From Halovivax sp. (GTDB lineage: Archaea > Halobacteriota > Halobacteria > Halobacteriales > Natrialbaceae), in contig SLIS01000214.1 in assembly GCA_007135505.1 (NCBI GenBank), positions 1-7,098 of the forward strand: DNA of 7,098 nt. The letters are read 5' to 3'. The position numbers and the translations under genes were made by a program. Shown in pieces: positions 1 to 5,628 of this stretch (the first letter of the stretch is position 1; each line of letters starts with the position of its first letter). The notes beneath the pieces were generated by a model. That model searched no databases, was not told the DNA's origin, and saw only the letters and a program-made list of their open reading frames with translations.

Positions 1-689
1 ACCGGTCCGATCTCGCGGGTGTTTCGAACGTGGGTCCCGCCGCAGGCGGCGACGTCCCAGGCGTCGCTCGAGACGTTGATCGTGTTGGCACCGCCGTCGT
101 CGGCGTCGCCGATCGTGACGACGCGGACGCGCCCCTTCTCGAAGGCCGTGTCGTTGGTGGCGTCGTTCAGCACGATTCCGTCCGTCTCGCGCGCGTCGGC
201 GACCGGCATCGATTCCCAGGAGACCGGCCGCGACTCCCAGACGGCTCGGTTCACCAACTTGTCGAGCGAGACCAGGGCGTCGTCGTCGATCGCTCGATCC
301 ATCTCGATGTCGAGCCGGACGCGCTCGTCGCCGATCTCGACGCCGTGGTAGGTCACCTCGTCGAATACGCGCCGGGCGGCCCCGAAGAGGACGTGACTCG
401 CCGTGTGGGCGCGCATACAGTACATCCGCGTCTTCCAGTCGATCGAACACAGTACTCGCTTTCCGGCTCCAAACCGCGGCGCTTCCTCGAGAACGTGGAC
501 GTGCTCGCCGTCTTCGAGACGAACGTCGGTAACGGGGACGTCGCCGATCGTACCGTGGTCGGCCGGCTGACCGGCGCTCTCGGCGAAGAAGTGCGTGGAT
601 TCGAGCCAGACGCGCCGTCCGTCGACGGCCGAGACCGCCGACTCGAACCGCGTGGCGTACGGTTCCGACGCTGCGCGTTGGGCACTCAT
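1..689 (-). CDS. alaX: AlaX-type alanyl-tRNA editing protein (3' end cut off by window edge)
   Basis: My own minus-strand translation gives an open frame of 229 codons that runs off the left edge without a stop. It carries the zinc-site signatures of the AlaRS/ThrRS editing domain: HTASH (H95 and H99, the HxxxH motif) and CGGTH (C216 and H220, the CxxxH motif). An AGQPADHG stretch near residues 39-46 matches the conserved glycine-rich GGQPxDxG region of the family. By family knowledge, such free-standing proteins hydrolyse Ser or Gly wrongly attached to tRNA-Ala, in the cytoplasm. The ATG at 689 is preferred because the ATG at 700 in the same frame meets a stop after three further codons, and a TATA-like box lies 28 bases upstream, which suits a leaderless transcript. 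Whether this is a medium AlaX or a long one with a DHHA1 domain depends on sequence beyond the window. It is codirectional with aMBF1 but has its own promoter. Confidence 0.9.
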   Translation of the reverse strand, partial: MSAQRAASEPYATRFESAVSAVDGRRVWLESTHFFAESAGQPADHGTIGDVPVTDVRLEDGEHVHVLEEAPRFGAGKRVLCSIDWKTRMYCMRAHTASHVLFGAARRVFDEVTYHGVEIGDERVRLDIEMDRAIDDDALVSLDKLVNRAVWESRPVSWESMPVADARETDGIVLNDATNDTAFEKGRVRVVTIGDADDGGANTINVSSDAWDVAACGGTHVRNTREIGP

Positions 690-713
690 CGACTCGTCAT
701 CGGAACGGGGAGA

Positions 714-721
714 CTAAAAAT
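714..721 (-). promoter_or_regulatory. TATA-like box for the alaX-type gene
   Basis: On the minus strand the sequence reads ATTTTTAG, the only AT-rich run in this GC-rich gap. Its centre is about 28 bases upstream of the ATG at 689, the usual spacing for a leaderless haloarchaeal transcript. The same T-run could alternatively serve as the end of the aMBF1 transcript, which enters from upstream. Confidence 0.55.
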
Positions 722-747
722 CTGCTCGCCGAGACCGTCCGCTCGCC

Positions 748-769
748 CGACCGGTCTCCGTCGACCGGT
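748..769 (-). terminator. possible hairpin just after aMBF1
   Basis: ACCGGT occurs at 750-755 and again at 764-769. Because it is self-complementary, the two copies form a 6-bp stem with an 8-base loop right at the aMBF1 stop codon. The copies extend to the direct repeat CGACCGGT (748-755 and 762-769). The nearest T-run on the minus strand is about 30 bases further on (716-720). A terminator is plausible but weak, since archaeal termination depends mostly on the T-tract. Confidence 0.3.
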
Positions 770-1269
770 TACTCGGCGAGGTCGACGTCGAGTCGATCCT
801 CGAGCGCGTCGATCAATCCGCCGCCGATGCCGGCTTGCGTCGCGCGGTCCTGCTCGATCGCCAGCAGGTCGGCTTCCGGAACGCCCAGCTCGTCGGCGAG
901 TTCCTCCCGCGTGAGCCCGGCGTCCTGCCGGGCACTCTCCAGGACGGACCCGTAGTCGGAGACGAGATACGGGAGTGGATCGTCGTCGTAGTTCGTCCCT
1001 TCGCGCTCCCAGTGTTCCGAATCGCCGTCCCAGACGGGATTGGCCTTCGCGACGTTCTGGGCGGCCTTCTTCTTTCGACTCTGCTCGTCCTGGTCGTGAC
1101 TGCCACCGCTCGACTTCGTCGCTCCGTCACCGTGGGTCGCACAGCCCGGACAGACCGCCAGGTCCGCACCGGCGACGGTCTCCTGGGTGAGCGAGTCGCT
1201 CTCCGCGCCACAGAGTTCGCAACTGGTTCCCCCACCGCCCGCTGAGGACCCGGTCGAATACTTGGCCAT
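769..1269 (-). CDS. mbf1: archaeal multiprotein bridging factor 1 (aMBF1), zinc ribbon plus HTH
   Basis: The 166-residue product begins MAKYSTGSSAGGGG, the usual start of haloarchaeal aMBF1. It has an N-terminal zinc ribbon (C17/C20 and C40/C43 in CELC and CPGC), a basic, disordered linker with RKKKAAQN near residues 65-72, and a C-terminal Cro/C1-type helix-turn-helix at about 105-160, ending in the conserved stretch ATQAGIGGGLIDALEDRLDV. The frame is open up to 1293, but the ATG at 1269 is chosen because the protein family starts there. In eukaryotes MBF1 is a transcriptional coactivator. The archaeal protein has been linked to the small ribosomal subunit and translation, so its role is not settled. 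Its neighbours here, an alanyl-tRNA editing enzyme and a tRNA gene, fit a translation setting by inference. It is transcribed away from tRNA-Leu. Confidence 0.95.
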   Translation of the reverse strand: MAKYSTGSSAGGGGTSCELCGAESDSLTQETVAGADLAVCPGCATHGDGATKSSGGSHDQDEQSRKKKAAQNVAKANPVWDGDSEHWEREGTNYDDDPLPYLVSDYGSVLESARQDAGLTREELADELGVPEADLLAIEQDRATQAGIGGGLIDALEDRLDVDLAE

Positions 1270-1290
1270 GGGAGTAATTCGCACCTCCAG

Positions 1291-1300
1291 CATTTGAATG
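1291..1300 (-). promoter_or_regulatory. weak TATA-like element for aMBF1
   Basis: The minus strand reads CATTCAAATG, centred about 26 bases upstream of the ATG at 1269. It is the most AT-rich stretch at the expected distance, but it departs clearly from the TTTAWA consensus. It directly abuts the 25-bp repeat region. Confidence 0.35.
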
Positions 1301-1305
1301 GCCCG

Positions 1306-1366
1306 CCTCGACGTCCCTCTGGCCGCCCCACCTCGACGTCCATCTGGCCGGCCCGCTTCGACCTCC
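1306..1366. repeat. 25-bp tandem repeat, about 2.5 copies, in the aMBF1/tRNA-Leu divergent region
   Basis: The unit CCTCGACGTCCNTCTGGCCG occurs at 1306-1325 and 1331-1350 with one mismatch in 20. A degraded third start, CTTCGACCTCC, lies at 1356-1366, exactly one 25-bp period later. The spacer parts are also similar (GCCCC, GCCCG). The array lies about 37-97 bases upstream of the aMBF1 start and about 35-95 bases upstream of the tRNA TATA box, so it could bind a regulator of either gene or be a simple slippage product. No protein-coding reading makes sense here. Confidence 0.75.
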
Positions 1367-1399
1367 CGATGTCGCCCACTGCGGTGGAAAAGAACACGC

Positions 1400-1407
1400 T
1401 TTTATAT
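1400..1407 (+). promoter_or_regulatory. TATA box of tRNA-Leu(GAG)
   Basis: TTTTATAT stands out from GC-rich surroundings and lies about 43 bases before the mature tRNA 5' end. Transcription would therefore start near 1430 and leave a 5' leader of roughly 15 bases for RNase P. The purine-rich GGAAAAGAA just upstream (1387-1395) could contribute a BRE. Confidence 0.7.
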
Positions 1408-1446
1408 CGACCCACGGGTAGCATCTGTTGCAGTCAGAGCACGCGA

Positions 1447-1531
<85 letters not shown>

Positions 1532-1538
1532 TCGCACG

Positions 1539-1638
1539 CGTCGCCGAAGGCGACGTTCGGCGAGGCGGTGTAACCGCCGAGCCCGCGGTCGTTTCGCGAC
1601 CGCGAAACGATGCAGGTGGAGTCCCTTGGGACTGCACC
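1539..1638 (+). other. block of four consecutive hairpins directly behind tRNA-Leu
   Basis: Four inverted repeats follow one another with little spacing. They are CGTCGCC-GAA-GGCGACG (1539-1555), GGCGGT-GTA-ACCGCC (1564-1578), CGTTTCGC-GACC-GCGAAACG (1590-1609), and a two-part stem at 1615-1638 with outer arms GGTG/CACC and inner arms AGTCCC/GGGACT around TT. In the third element an alternative stem, GCGGTCG/CGACCGC (1585-1603), competes with the listed one. The block sits in the 202-base gap between the tRNA and the Nudix gene, where I see no convincing protein frame. It may be a tRNA 3' trailer, a small RNA or a terminator-like structure. No T-tract follows. The function is unknown. Confidence 0.6.
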
Positions 1639-1647
1639 CACGCACCA
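1637..1647 (+). repeat. second copy of the tRNA-Leu acceptor sequence, followed by CCA
   Basis: CCCACGCA at 1637-1644 repeats the last eight bases of tRNA-Leu (1524-1531), 113 bases downstream, and is followed here by CCA (1645-1647). With the preceding A it can pair with the tRNA 5' end GCGTGGGT over 8 bp, one more than the true acceptor stem. It could be chance, the remnant of a tRNA-targeted integration or duplication, or an alternative pairing partner. Eight bases is short for an attachment site. Confidence 0.4.
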
Positions 1648-1733
1648 ACTTACTCCCGACGCAAACCTCGCGAGCAGTTGCGCTGTCCGGCCGGACCGAC
1701 ACCATTTCCAGCGATGGCGCCGAACGTCGACCG

Positions 1734-2276
1734 ATGGCATGGACGATCGGCGGATCGGTCCCACGATTCTGTCCACACTGTGGAACCGATCTCCGCGAGC
1801 GCGAGGTCGAGGGCGTGCGCCGCCCCTTCTGTGCGGGGTGTGAGCGAACGATCTACCGGAATCCGCTGCCACTGGCCCGAGTAGCCGTCGTCGAAGCCGA
1901 TTCGGTCCTGCTCATCCAGCGGGCACACGGTGCCGACGCGGGAACGTGGGTCCTCCCCGGCGGGCACGTCGATTCCGCCGAGTCACTCCCGGCGGCAGCG
2001 GCGCGAGAACTCCGCGAGGAGACGGGGATACGAGTGCACCCGGACGCCCTCTCGCTGCTGGGAACGGGCTGTCTCGAGTTCGACGACGGCCACTCGCTGG
2101 TGTCGATCAACTACGCGGTCCCGCGGTCGGCCACCGAGGGGGACGTCGAAGCCCGGTCGGACGCGGCAGCTGCTCGGTTCGTCACGCGCGAGGAGATCGA
2201 ATCCGATCCCCCGCACCTTCGTGCGTCCGGGCCGACGCAGGTGCTCGAAGCGATCGACGAACACGGACGGCACTGA
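1734..2276 (+). CDS. Nudix hydrolase with N-terminal zinc ribbon
   Basis: The 180-residue product starts MAWTIGGSVPRFCPHCG. A zinc ribbon is formed by C13/C16 and C33/C36. A complete Nudix box GX5EX7REUXEEXGU follows, from G77 through E83 to R91-E92-L93-R94-E95-E96-T97-G98-I99. The glutamates in REXXEE bind the catalytic divalent metal. The family hydrolyses nucleoside diphosphates linked to another group. The ribbon and the NPLPLARVAVV stretch behind it recall NudC-type NADH pyrophosphatases and related zinc-ribbon Nudix proteins. However, the SQPWPFPxS signature of true NudC is not seen, so the substrate stays open (ADP-ribose, NADH or oxidised nucleotides). The frame is open upstream to a TTG at 1626, but the zinc ribbon starts just after the ATG at 1734 and the upstream codons fall in the hairpin block. 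It ends 30 bases from the convergent nadM. Confidence 0.9.
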   Translation: MAWTIGGSVPRFCPHCGTDLREREVEGVRRPFCAGCERTIYRNPLPLARVAVVEADSVLLIQRAHGADAGTWVLPGGHVDSAESLPAAAARELREETGIRVHPDALSLLGTGCLEFDDGHSLVSINYAVPRSATEGDVEARSDAAAARFVTREEIESDPPHLRASGPTQVLEAIDEHGRH

Positions 2277-2306
2277 GTCGGTGGTCGTGGAGCGATCGAA
2301 CGCCGG

Positions 2307-2828
2307 TTACGCTTCGCCGTTGGCGTCTGTGTCGCTCACCATCTGGATCCGCTCGATGCCGCCGATCTCCTCGACTATGTCGACGACGGGCGCCGGGACG
2401 AGCGACTCCCAGTCGCCGTCGTCGATCATCCGGTCGCGGACCTCGCTTCCCTCGAGGACGCCGCGATTGTACATCGGTGACTGGCGAACCTCGACGCCGG
2501 CCTCCCTGAAGAGCTGGATGACGAGCGGGTTGTTCGAGTACGCGACGTCGAAGTCCGGACTCATGCTCTCGACGTGGCTGACCCAGACGGAGTTTCGCTC
2601 CAGGTCCTCGATCGGAACGGCGTAGGTAACGAGGTCGAGGTCGGCGAGGCTCTTCGTGATCATCATGATGCGCTCGCCGGCCGTGAACGGGTTTCGCGTC
2701 GAGTGCGAGGCATCCGCACTTCCGATTCCGAGCACCAGTTCGTCCACCTCGTCGGCGATCCGGTCGACGACGCTGTAGTGACCGTCGTGAAACGGCTGGA
2801 AGCGTCCGATGTAGATGCCTCGCGCCAT
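2307..2828 (-). CDS. nadM: nicotinamide-nucleotide (NMN) adenylyltransferase, archaeal NadM type
   Basis: The 173-residue product begins MARGIYIGRFQPFHDGH. It carries the nucleotidyltransferase signature GRFQPFHxGH (residues 8-17, with H14 and H17 for the ATP phosphates), the archaeal NMNAT stretch SADASHSTRNPFTAGER near 37-53, the YSNNPLV loop at 97-103, and GSEVRDRM (127-134), the counterpart of the ISSTxxR motif. It transfers AMP from ATP to nicotinamide mononucleotide to make NAD+, the last step of both de novo and salvage NAD synthesis, in the cytoplasm. Its length agrees with archaeal NadM proteins (about 170 residues). The open frame extends much further upstream, but that part is the serine-rich reverse complement of the acidic lonB start. 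The ATG at 2828 fits both the family and a TATA-like element 27 bases upstream. It is divergent from lonB and convergent with the Nudix gene. Confidence 0.95.
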   Translation of the reverse strand: MARGIYIGRFQPFHDGHYSVVDRIADEVDELVLGIGSADASHSTRNPFTAGERIMMITKSLADLDLVTYAVPIEDLERNSVWVSHVESMSPDFDVAYSNNPLVIQLFREAGVEVRQSPMYNRGVLEGSEVRDRMIDDGDWESLVPAPVVDIVEEIGGIERIQMVSDTDANGEA

Positions 2829-2852
2829 GTCTGGTGCGATGTGGGCACCCCG

Positions 2853-2859
2853 CATAAGG
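2853..2859 (-). promoter_or_regulatory. TATA-like element of nadM
   Basis: The minus strand reads CCTTATG, centred 27 bases upstream of the nadM ATG at 2828, consistent with a leaderless transcript. The match to the TATA consensus is partial. Confidence 0.4.
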
Positions 2860-2907
2860 GTGGCGAGGTCGTCCCGAAGTACCGCGATAGAGAATTTTCC
2901 GCTTTCA

Positions 2908-2926
2908 GGCCTGTATGGGCCTGTAT
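2908..2926. repeat. tandem GGCCTGTAT repeat, 10-bp period, in the nadM/lonB promoter region
   Basis: GGCCTGTAT occurs at 2908-2916 and 2918-2926 without mismatch. The starts are 10 bp apart, about one helical turn, so both copies face the same side of the DNA. The second copy runs into the palindrome GTATAC (2923-2928). The array lies about 24 bases before the lonB TATA box and about 50 bases behind that of nadM. This is the layout expected of an activator or repressor site for one or both genes, but the cognate factor is unknown. Confidence 0.6.
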
Positions 2927-2943
2927 ACGGCAGAACACGAGGG

Positions 2944-2954
2944 AGAAAGTATAT
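2944..2954 (+). promoter_or_regulatory. BRE/TATA promoter of lonB
   Basis: The purine-rich AGAAAG (2944-2949) is followed by TATAT (2950-2954), the clearest AT-rich box in the gap. It would start transcription around 2976-2982 and leave a 5' leader of roughly 15 bases before the ATG at 2995. No Shine-Dalgarno-like GGAGG is seen in that leader. Confidence 0.6.
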
Positions 2955-2994
2955 CAGTCCGAATCCCTTCGAATGAGATAGCAACCAACCCCTC

Positions 2995-5625
2995 ATGAGT
3001 AACGACACGAACGTTGATGGCCCTCCAGACGCGGAGGACGAAGAAGAACTCGCCGAAGCGGAAGCCACGGCGAGTGAAAACGCAGACGAGTCCTCCGAAG
3101 CGGAGACGACGCAGGACGACGAGCGTCGTGACGAAGCCGAAAGCGGTGAGGAATCGACGCCCACCGAGTCGGAAACGGCCGGTGAATCGAGTACCGGGGC
3201 CGAAACGGATCCCACGACCGAATCGGACGACCGTGCCGAATCGGTCGACGACGGTGCGCACGGGGACTCCGTCGACGGGTCCGAGCCGAGCGACGAAGAC
3301 GACTCGATCGCGATCGCGGACTCGGTTTCGGCGTCGGATTCGCCCGACGATGTCGACACGCAGACGGACGACGAGCAACGGGACGAATCCGACCGGACGG
3401 ACACGGAGACCGAGGAGCGAGATCCGGCGGCTGCCGTTCCCGACAGCATCTGGGCCGACGTCGAGCAGCGCCGCGAGTCCGAGGACGATCGGTCGACCCG
3501 GGACGAACAACCGGGACGCGACGACGAGTGGGACGATCGGGCGGGTGACGGGGCGGAAACCGGAGACGAGGGCCCGGATGACGAGGAGGAACTCGAAACC
3601 GTCGAGACGCTCGAGGACCTCGGGAGCGAGGTCGAGGTCGACGAGGAACTCGAGATCGACGAGGACGAGGAAGACAACCTCCTCGGCGGGCTCCAGATCG
3701 GCTCCACCGAGGACATCGAGGTTCCGGACCGGCTCGTCGATCAGGTGATCGGTCAGGACGAGGCCCGAGACATCATCATCAAGGCGGCCAAGCAACGCCG
3801 ACACGTGATGATGATCGGTTCGCCCGGGACGGGCAAATCGATGCTGGCGAAGGCGATGAGCCAGCTGCTGCCCCAGGAGGACCTGCAGGACGTCCTGGTC
3901 TATCACAATCCGGACGACGGCAACGAGCCGAAGGTCCGGACGGTCCCCGCCGGGAAGGGCGAACAGATCATCGAGGCCCACAAGGAGGAAGCCCGGAAGC
4001 GAAAGCAGATGCGCTCGATCCTCATGTGGGTCATCATCGCCATCGTCGTCATCTACGCGTTCATCGCGCGCCAGTTCCTGCTGGGGATCATCGCGGCGCT
4101 GATCATCTGGCTGTTCTTCCGCTACACGTCGCGTGGAATGGACGCCATGGTGCCGAACATGATTCTCGACAACGGCGACCAGCGCACGGCGCCGTTCGAG
4201 GACGCGACCGGTGCCCACGCGGGGGCGCTGCTGGGCGACGTCCGCCACGACCCGTTCCAGTCCGGTGGAATGGAGACGCCCAGCCACGACCGCGTCGAAC
4301 CGGGGTCGATCCACAAGGCGAACAAGGGCGTCCTGTTCGTCGACGAGATCAACACGCTCGACGTCCGCACCCAGCAGAAGCTGATGACGGCGATTCAGGA
4401 GGGCGAGTTCTCGATCACCGGTCAGTCCGAGCGCTCCTCGGGCGCGATGGTCCAGACCGAACCCGTCCCCTGTGACTTCGTCATGATCGCGGCGGGGAAC
4501 CTGGACGCGATGGAGAACATGCACCCCGCGCTGCGTTCGCGGATCAAGGGCTACGGCTACGAGGTGTACATGGACGACACCATCGAGGACACGCCCGAAA
4601 TGCGCCGGAAGTACGCCCGCTTCGTCGCCCAGGAGGTCGAGCGCGACGGTCGCCTGCCACACTTCAACCGCGAGGCCATCGAGGAGATCATGCTGGAGGC
4701 CAGGCGTCGCGCCGGCCGCAAGGACCACCTAACGCTCCTGTTCCGGAATCTGGGTGGACTGGTCCGGGTCGCCGGCGACATCGCCCGTGCCGACGAGCGC
4801 GAGTACACGACCCGTGACGACGTCTTGCAGGCGAAGCAGCGCTCCCGGTCGATCGAGCAACAGCTCGCCGACGACTACATCGACCGCCGGAAGGACTACG
4901 AACTGCAGGTCAGCGAGGGCGGCGTCGAGGGCCGCGTCAACGGCCTGGCCGTCATGGGCGAGGACTCGGGTATCATGCTGCCGGTCATGGCGGAGGTCAC
5001 GCCGGCACAGGGCCCCGGACGGGTCATCGCCACCGGTCAGCTGAAGGAGATGGCCCAGGAGTCGGTCCAGAACGTCTCGGCGATCATCAAGAAGTTCTCC
5101 GACGAGGACCTCTCGACGACCGTCCCCGGCTGGGACGAGGACCGATACGCGGCCAGCGACTACCCGCACTCCTCGCTCGCCGGCAAGGACGTCCACATCC
5201 AGTTCGTCCAGGCCGGTCAGCAGGGCGTCGACGGCGACTCGGCCTCCATCACGGTGGCGACGGCGGTCATCTCCGCCCTCGAGGACATCCCGGTCGATCA
5301 GTCGGTGGCGATGACCGGTTCGCTGTCGGTGCGCGGCGACGTGCTCCCGGTCGGCGGTGTGACCCACAAGATCGAGGCAGCGGCGAAGGCCGGCTGCTCG
5401 ACGGTCATCATCCCGAAGGCGAACGAACAGGACGTCATGATCGAGGACGAGTACGAGGAGATGGTCGACATCATCCCTGCCTCGAACATCAGCGAGGTAC
5501 TCGACATCGCGCTGATCGGCGAACCCGAGAAGGACTCGCTGCTCGATCGGTTGAAGTCCATCACCGGCTCGGCCTTCGACGGACAGGTCGGTCACGGTAG
5601 CGGATCGAGCCCGAGTCCACAGTAA
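2995..5625 (+). CDS. lonB: LonB-type membrane-anchored ATP-dependent protease
   Basis: The 876-residue product is an archaeal LonB. Residues 1 to about 230 are a disordered tail rich in D, E, S and T. The AAA+ module follows: Walker A GSPGTGKS (275-282, K281), Walker [10 protein letters not shown] (445-453), a likely sensor-1 N502 and arginines R514/R516 in LRSRIKGYG. Two hydrophobic helices (about 341-357 and 361-375) are inserted between Walker A and B, the hallmark of LonB, and anchor it to the inner face of the membrane. The C-terminal protease domain has the Ser/Lys dyad at S749 (DGDSAS) and K792 ([10 protein letters not shown]). It degrades misfolded and regulatory proteins using ATP. 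In haloarchaea LonB is known to be essential and to affect carotenoid synthesis. As I recall, characterised haloarchaeal LonB proteins are near 700 residues, so the extra length here lies in the acidic tail. The stop is 3 bases before the CPBP protease gene. Confidence 0.97.
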   Translation: MSNDTNVDGPPDAEDEEELAEAEATASENADESSEAETTQDDERRDEAESGEESTPTESETAGESSTGAETDPTTESDDRAESVDDGAHGDSVDGSEPSDEDDSIAIADSVSASDSPDDVDTQTDDEQRDESDRTDTETEERDPAAAVPDSIWADVEQRRESEDDRSTRDEQPGRDDEWDDRAGDGAETGDEGPDDEEELETVETLEDLGSEVEVDEELEIDEDEEDNLLGGLQIGSTEDIEVPDRLVDQVIGQDEARDIIIKAAKQRRHVMMIGSPGTGKSMLAKAMSQLLPQEDLQDVLVYHNPDDGNEPKVRTVPAGKGEQIIEAHKEEARKRKQMRSILMWVIIAIVVIYAFIARQFLLGIIAALIIWLFFRYTSRGMDAMVPNMILDNGDQRTAPFEDATGAHAGALLGDVRHDPFQSGGMETPSHDRVEPGSIHKANKGVLFVDEINTLDVRTQQKLMTAIQEGEFSITGQSERSSGAMVQTEPVPCDFVMIAAGNLDAMENMHPALRSRIKGYGYEVYMDDTIEDTPEMRRKYARFVAQEVERDGRLPHFNREAIEEIMLEARRRAGRKDHLTLLFRNLGGLVRVAGDIARADEREYTTRDDVLQAKQRSRSIEQQLADDYIDRRKDYELQVSEGGVEGRVNGLAVMGEDSGIMLPVMAEVTPAQGPGRVIATGQLKEMAQESVQNVSAIIKKFSDEDLSTTVPGWDEDRYAASDYPHSSLAGKDVHIQFVQAGQQGVDGDSASITVATAVISALEDIPVDQSVAMTGSLSVRGDVLPVGGVTHKIEAAAKAGCSTVIIPKANEQDVMIEDEYEEMVDIIPASNISEVLDIALIGEPEKDSLLDRLKSITGSAFDGQVGHGSGSSPSPQ

Positions 5626-5628
5626 CCG

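Noticed and set aside
30..914. A 294-codon plus-strand open frame over the alaX and aMBF1 genes.
   Set aside because: It runs antisense to two well-supported genes and across their intergenic gap, and its product shows no coherent domain.
1306..1366. CRISPR array.
   Set aside because: The repeats are directly tandem with only about 5 bases between 20-base copies, there are no spacers, and no cas genes are near.
1532..1648. A second tRNA or tRNA fragment gene.
   Set aside because: Only the acceptor end is repeated. There is no T-loop TTCAAAT, D arm or anticodon arm, and the stems do not fit a cloverleaf.
1626..1733. A longer Nudix protein starting at the TTG at 1626.
   Set aside because: The extra 36 residues would come from the hairpin block and the tRNA acceptor repeat. 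The ATG at 1734 places the zinc ribbon normally at the N-terminus.
2829..3716. N-terminal extension of nadM to a 469-residue protein with a serine-rich front.
   Set aside because: The serine-rich part is the reverse complement of the acidic lonB start. NadM families start at MARGIYIGRFQPF, and a TATA-like box sits 27 bases before that ATG.
2905..4728. A 607-codon open frame on the minus strand opposite lonB.
   Set aside because: It lies entirely antisense to a clear lonB with all catalytic motifs, has no family features, and is rich in Arg, Val, Leu and Asp as expected for reverse reading of GC-rich haloarchaeal codons.
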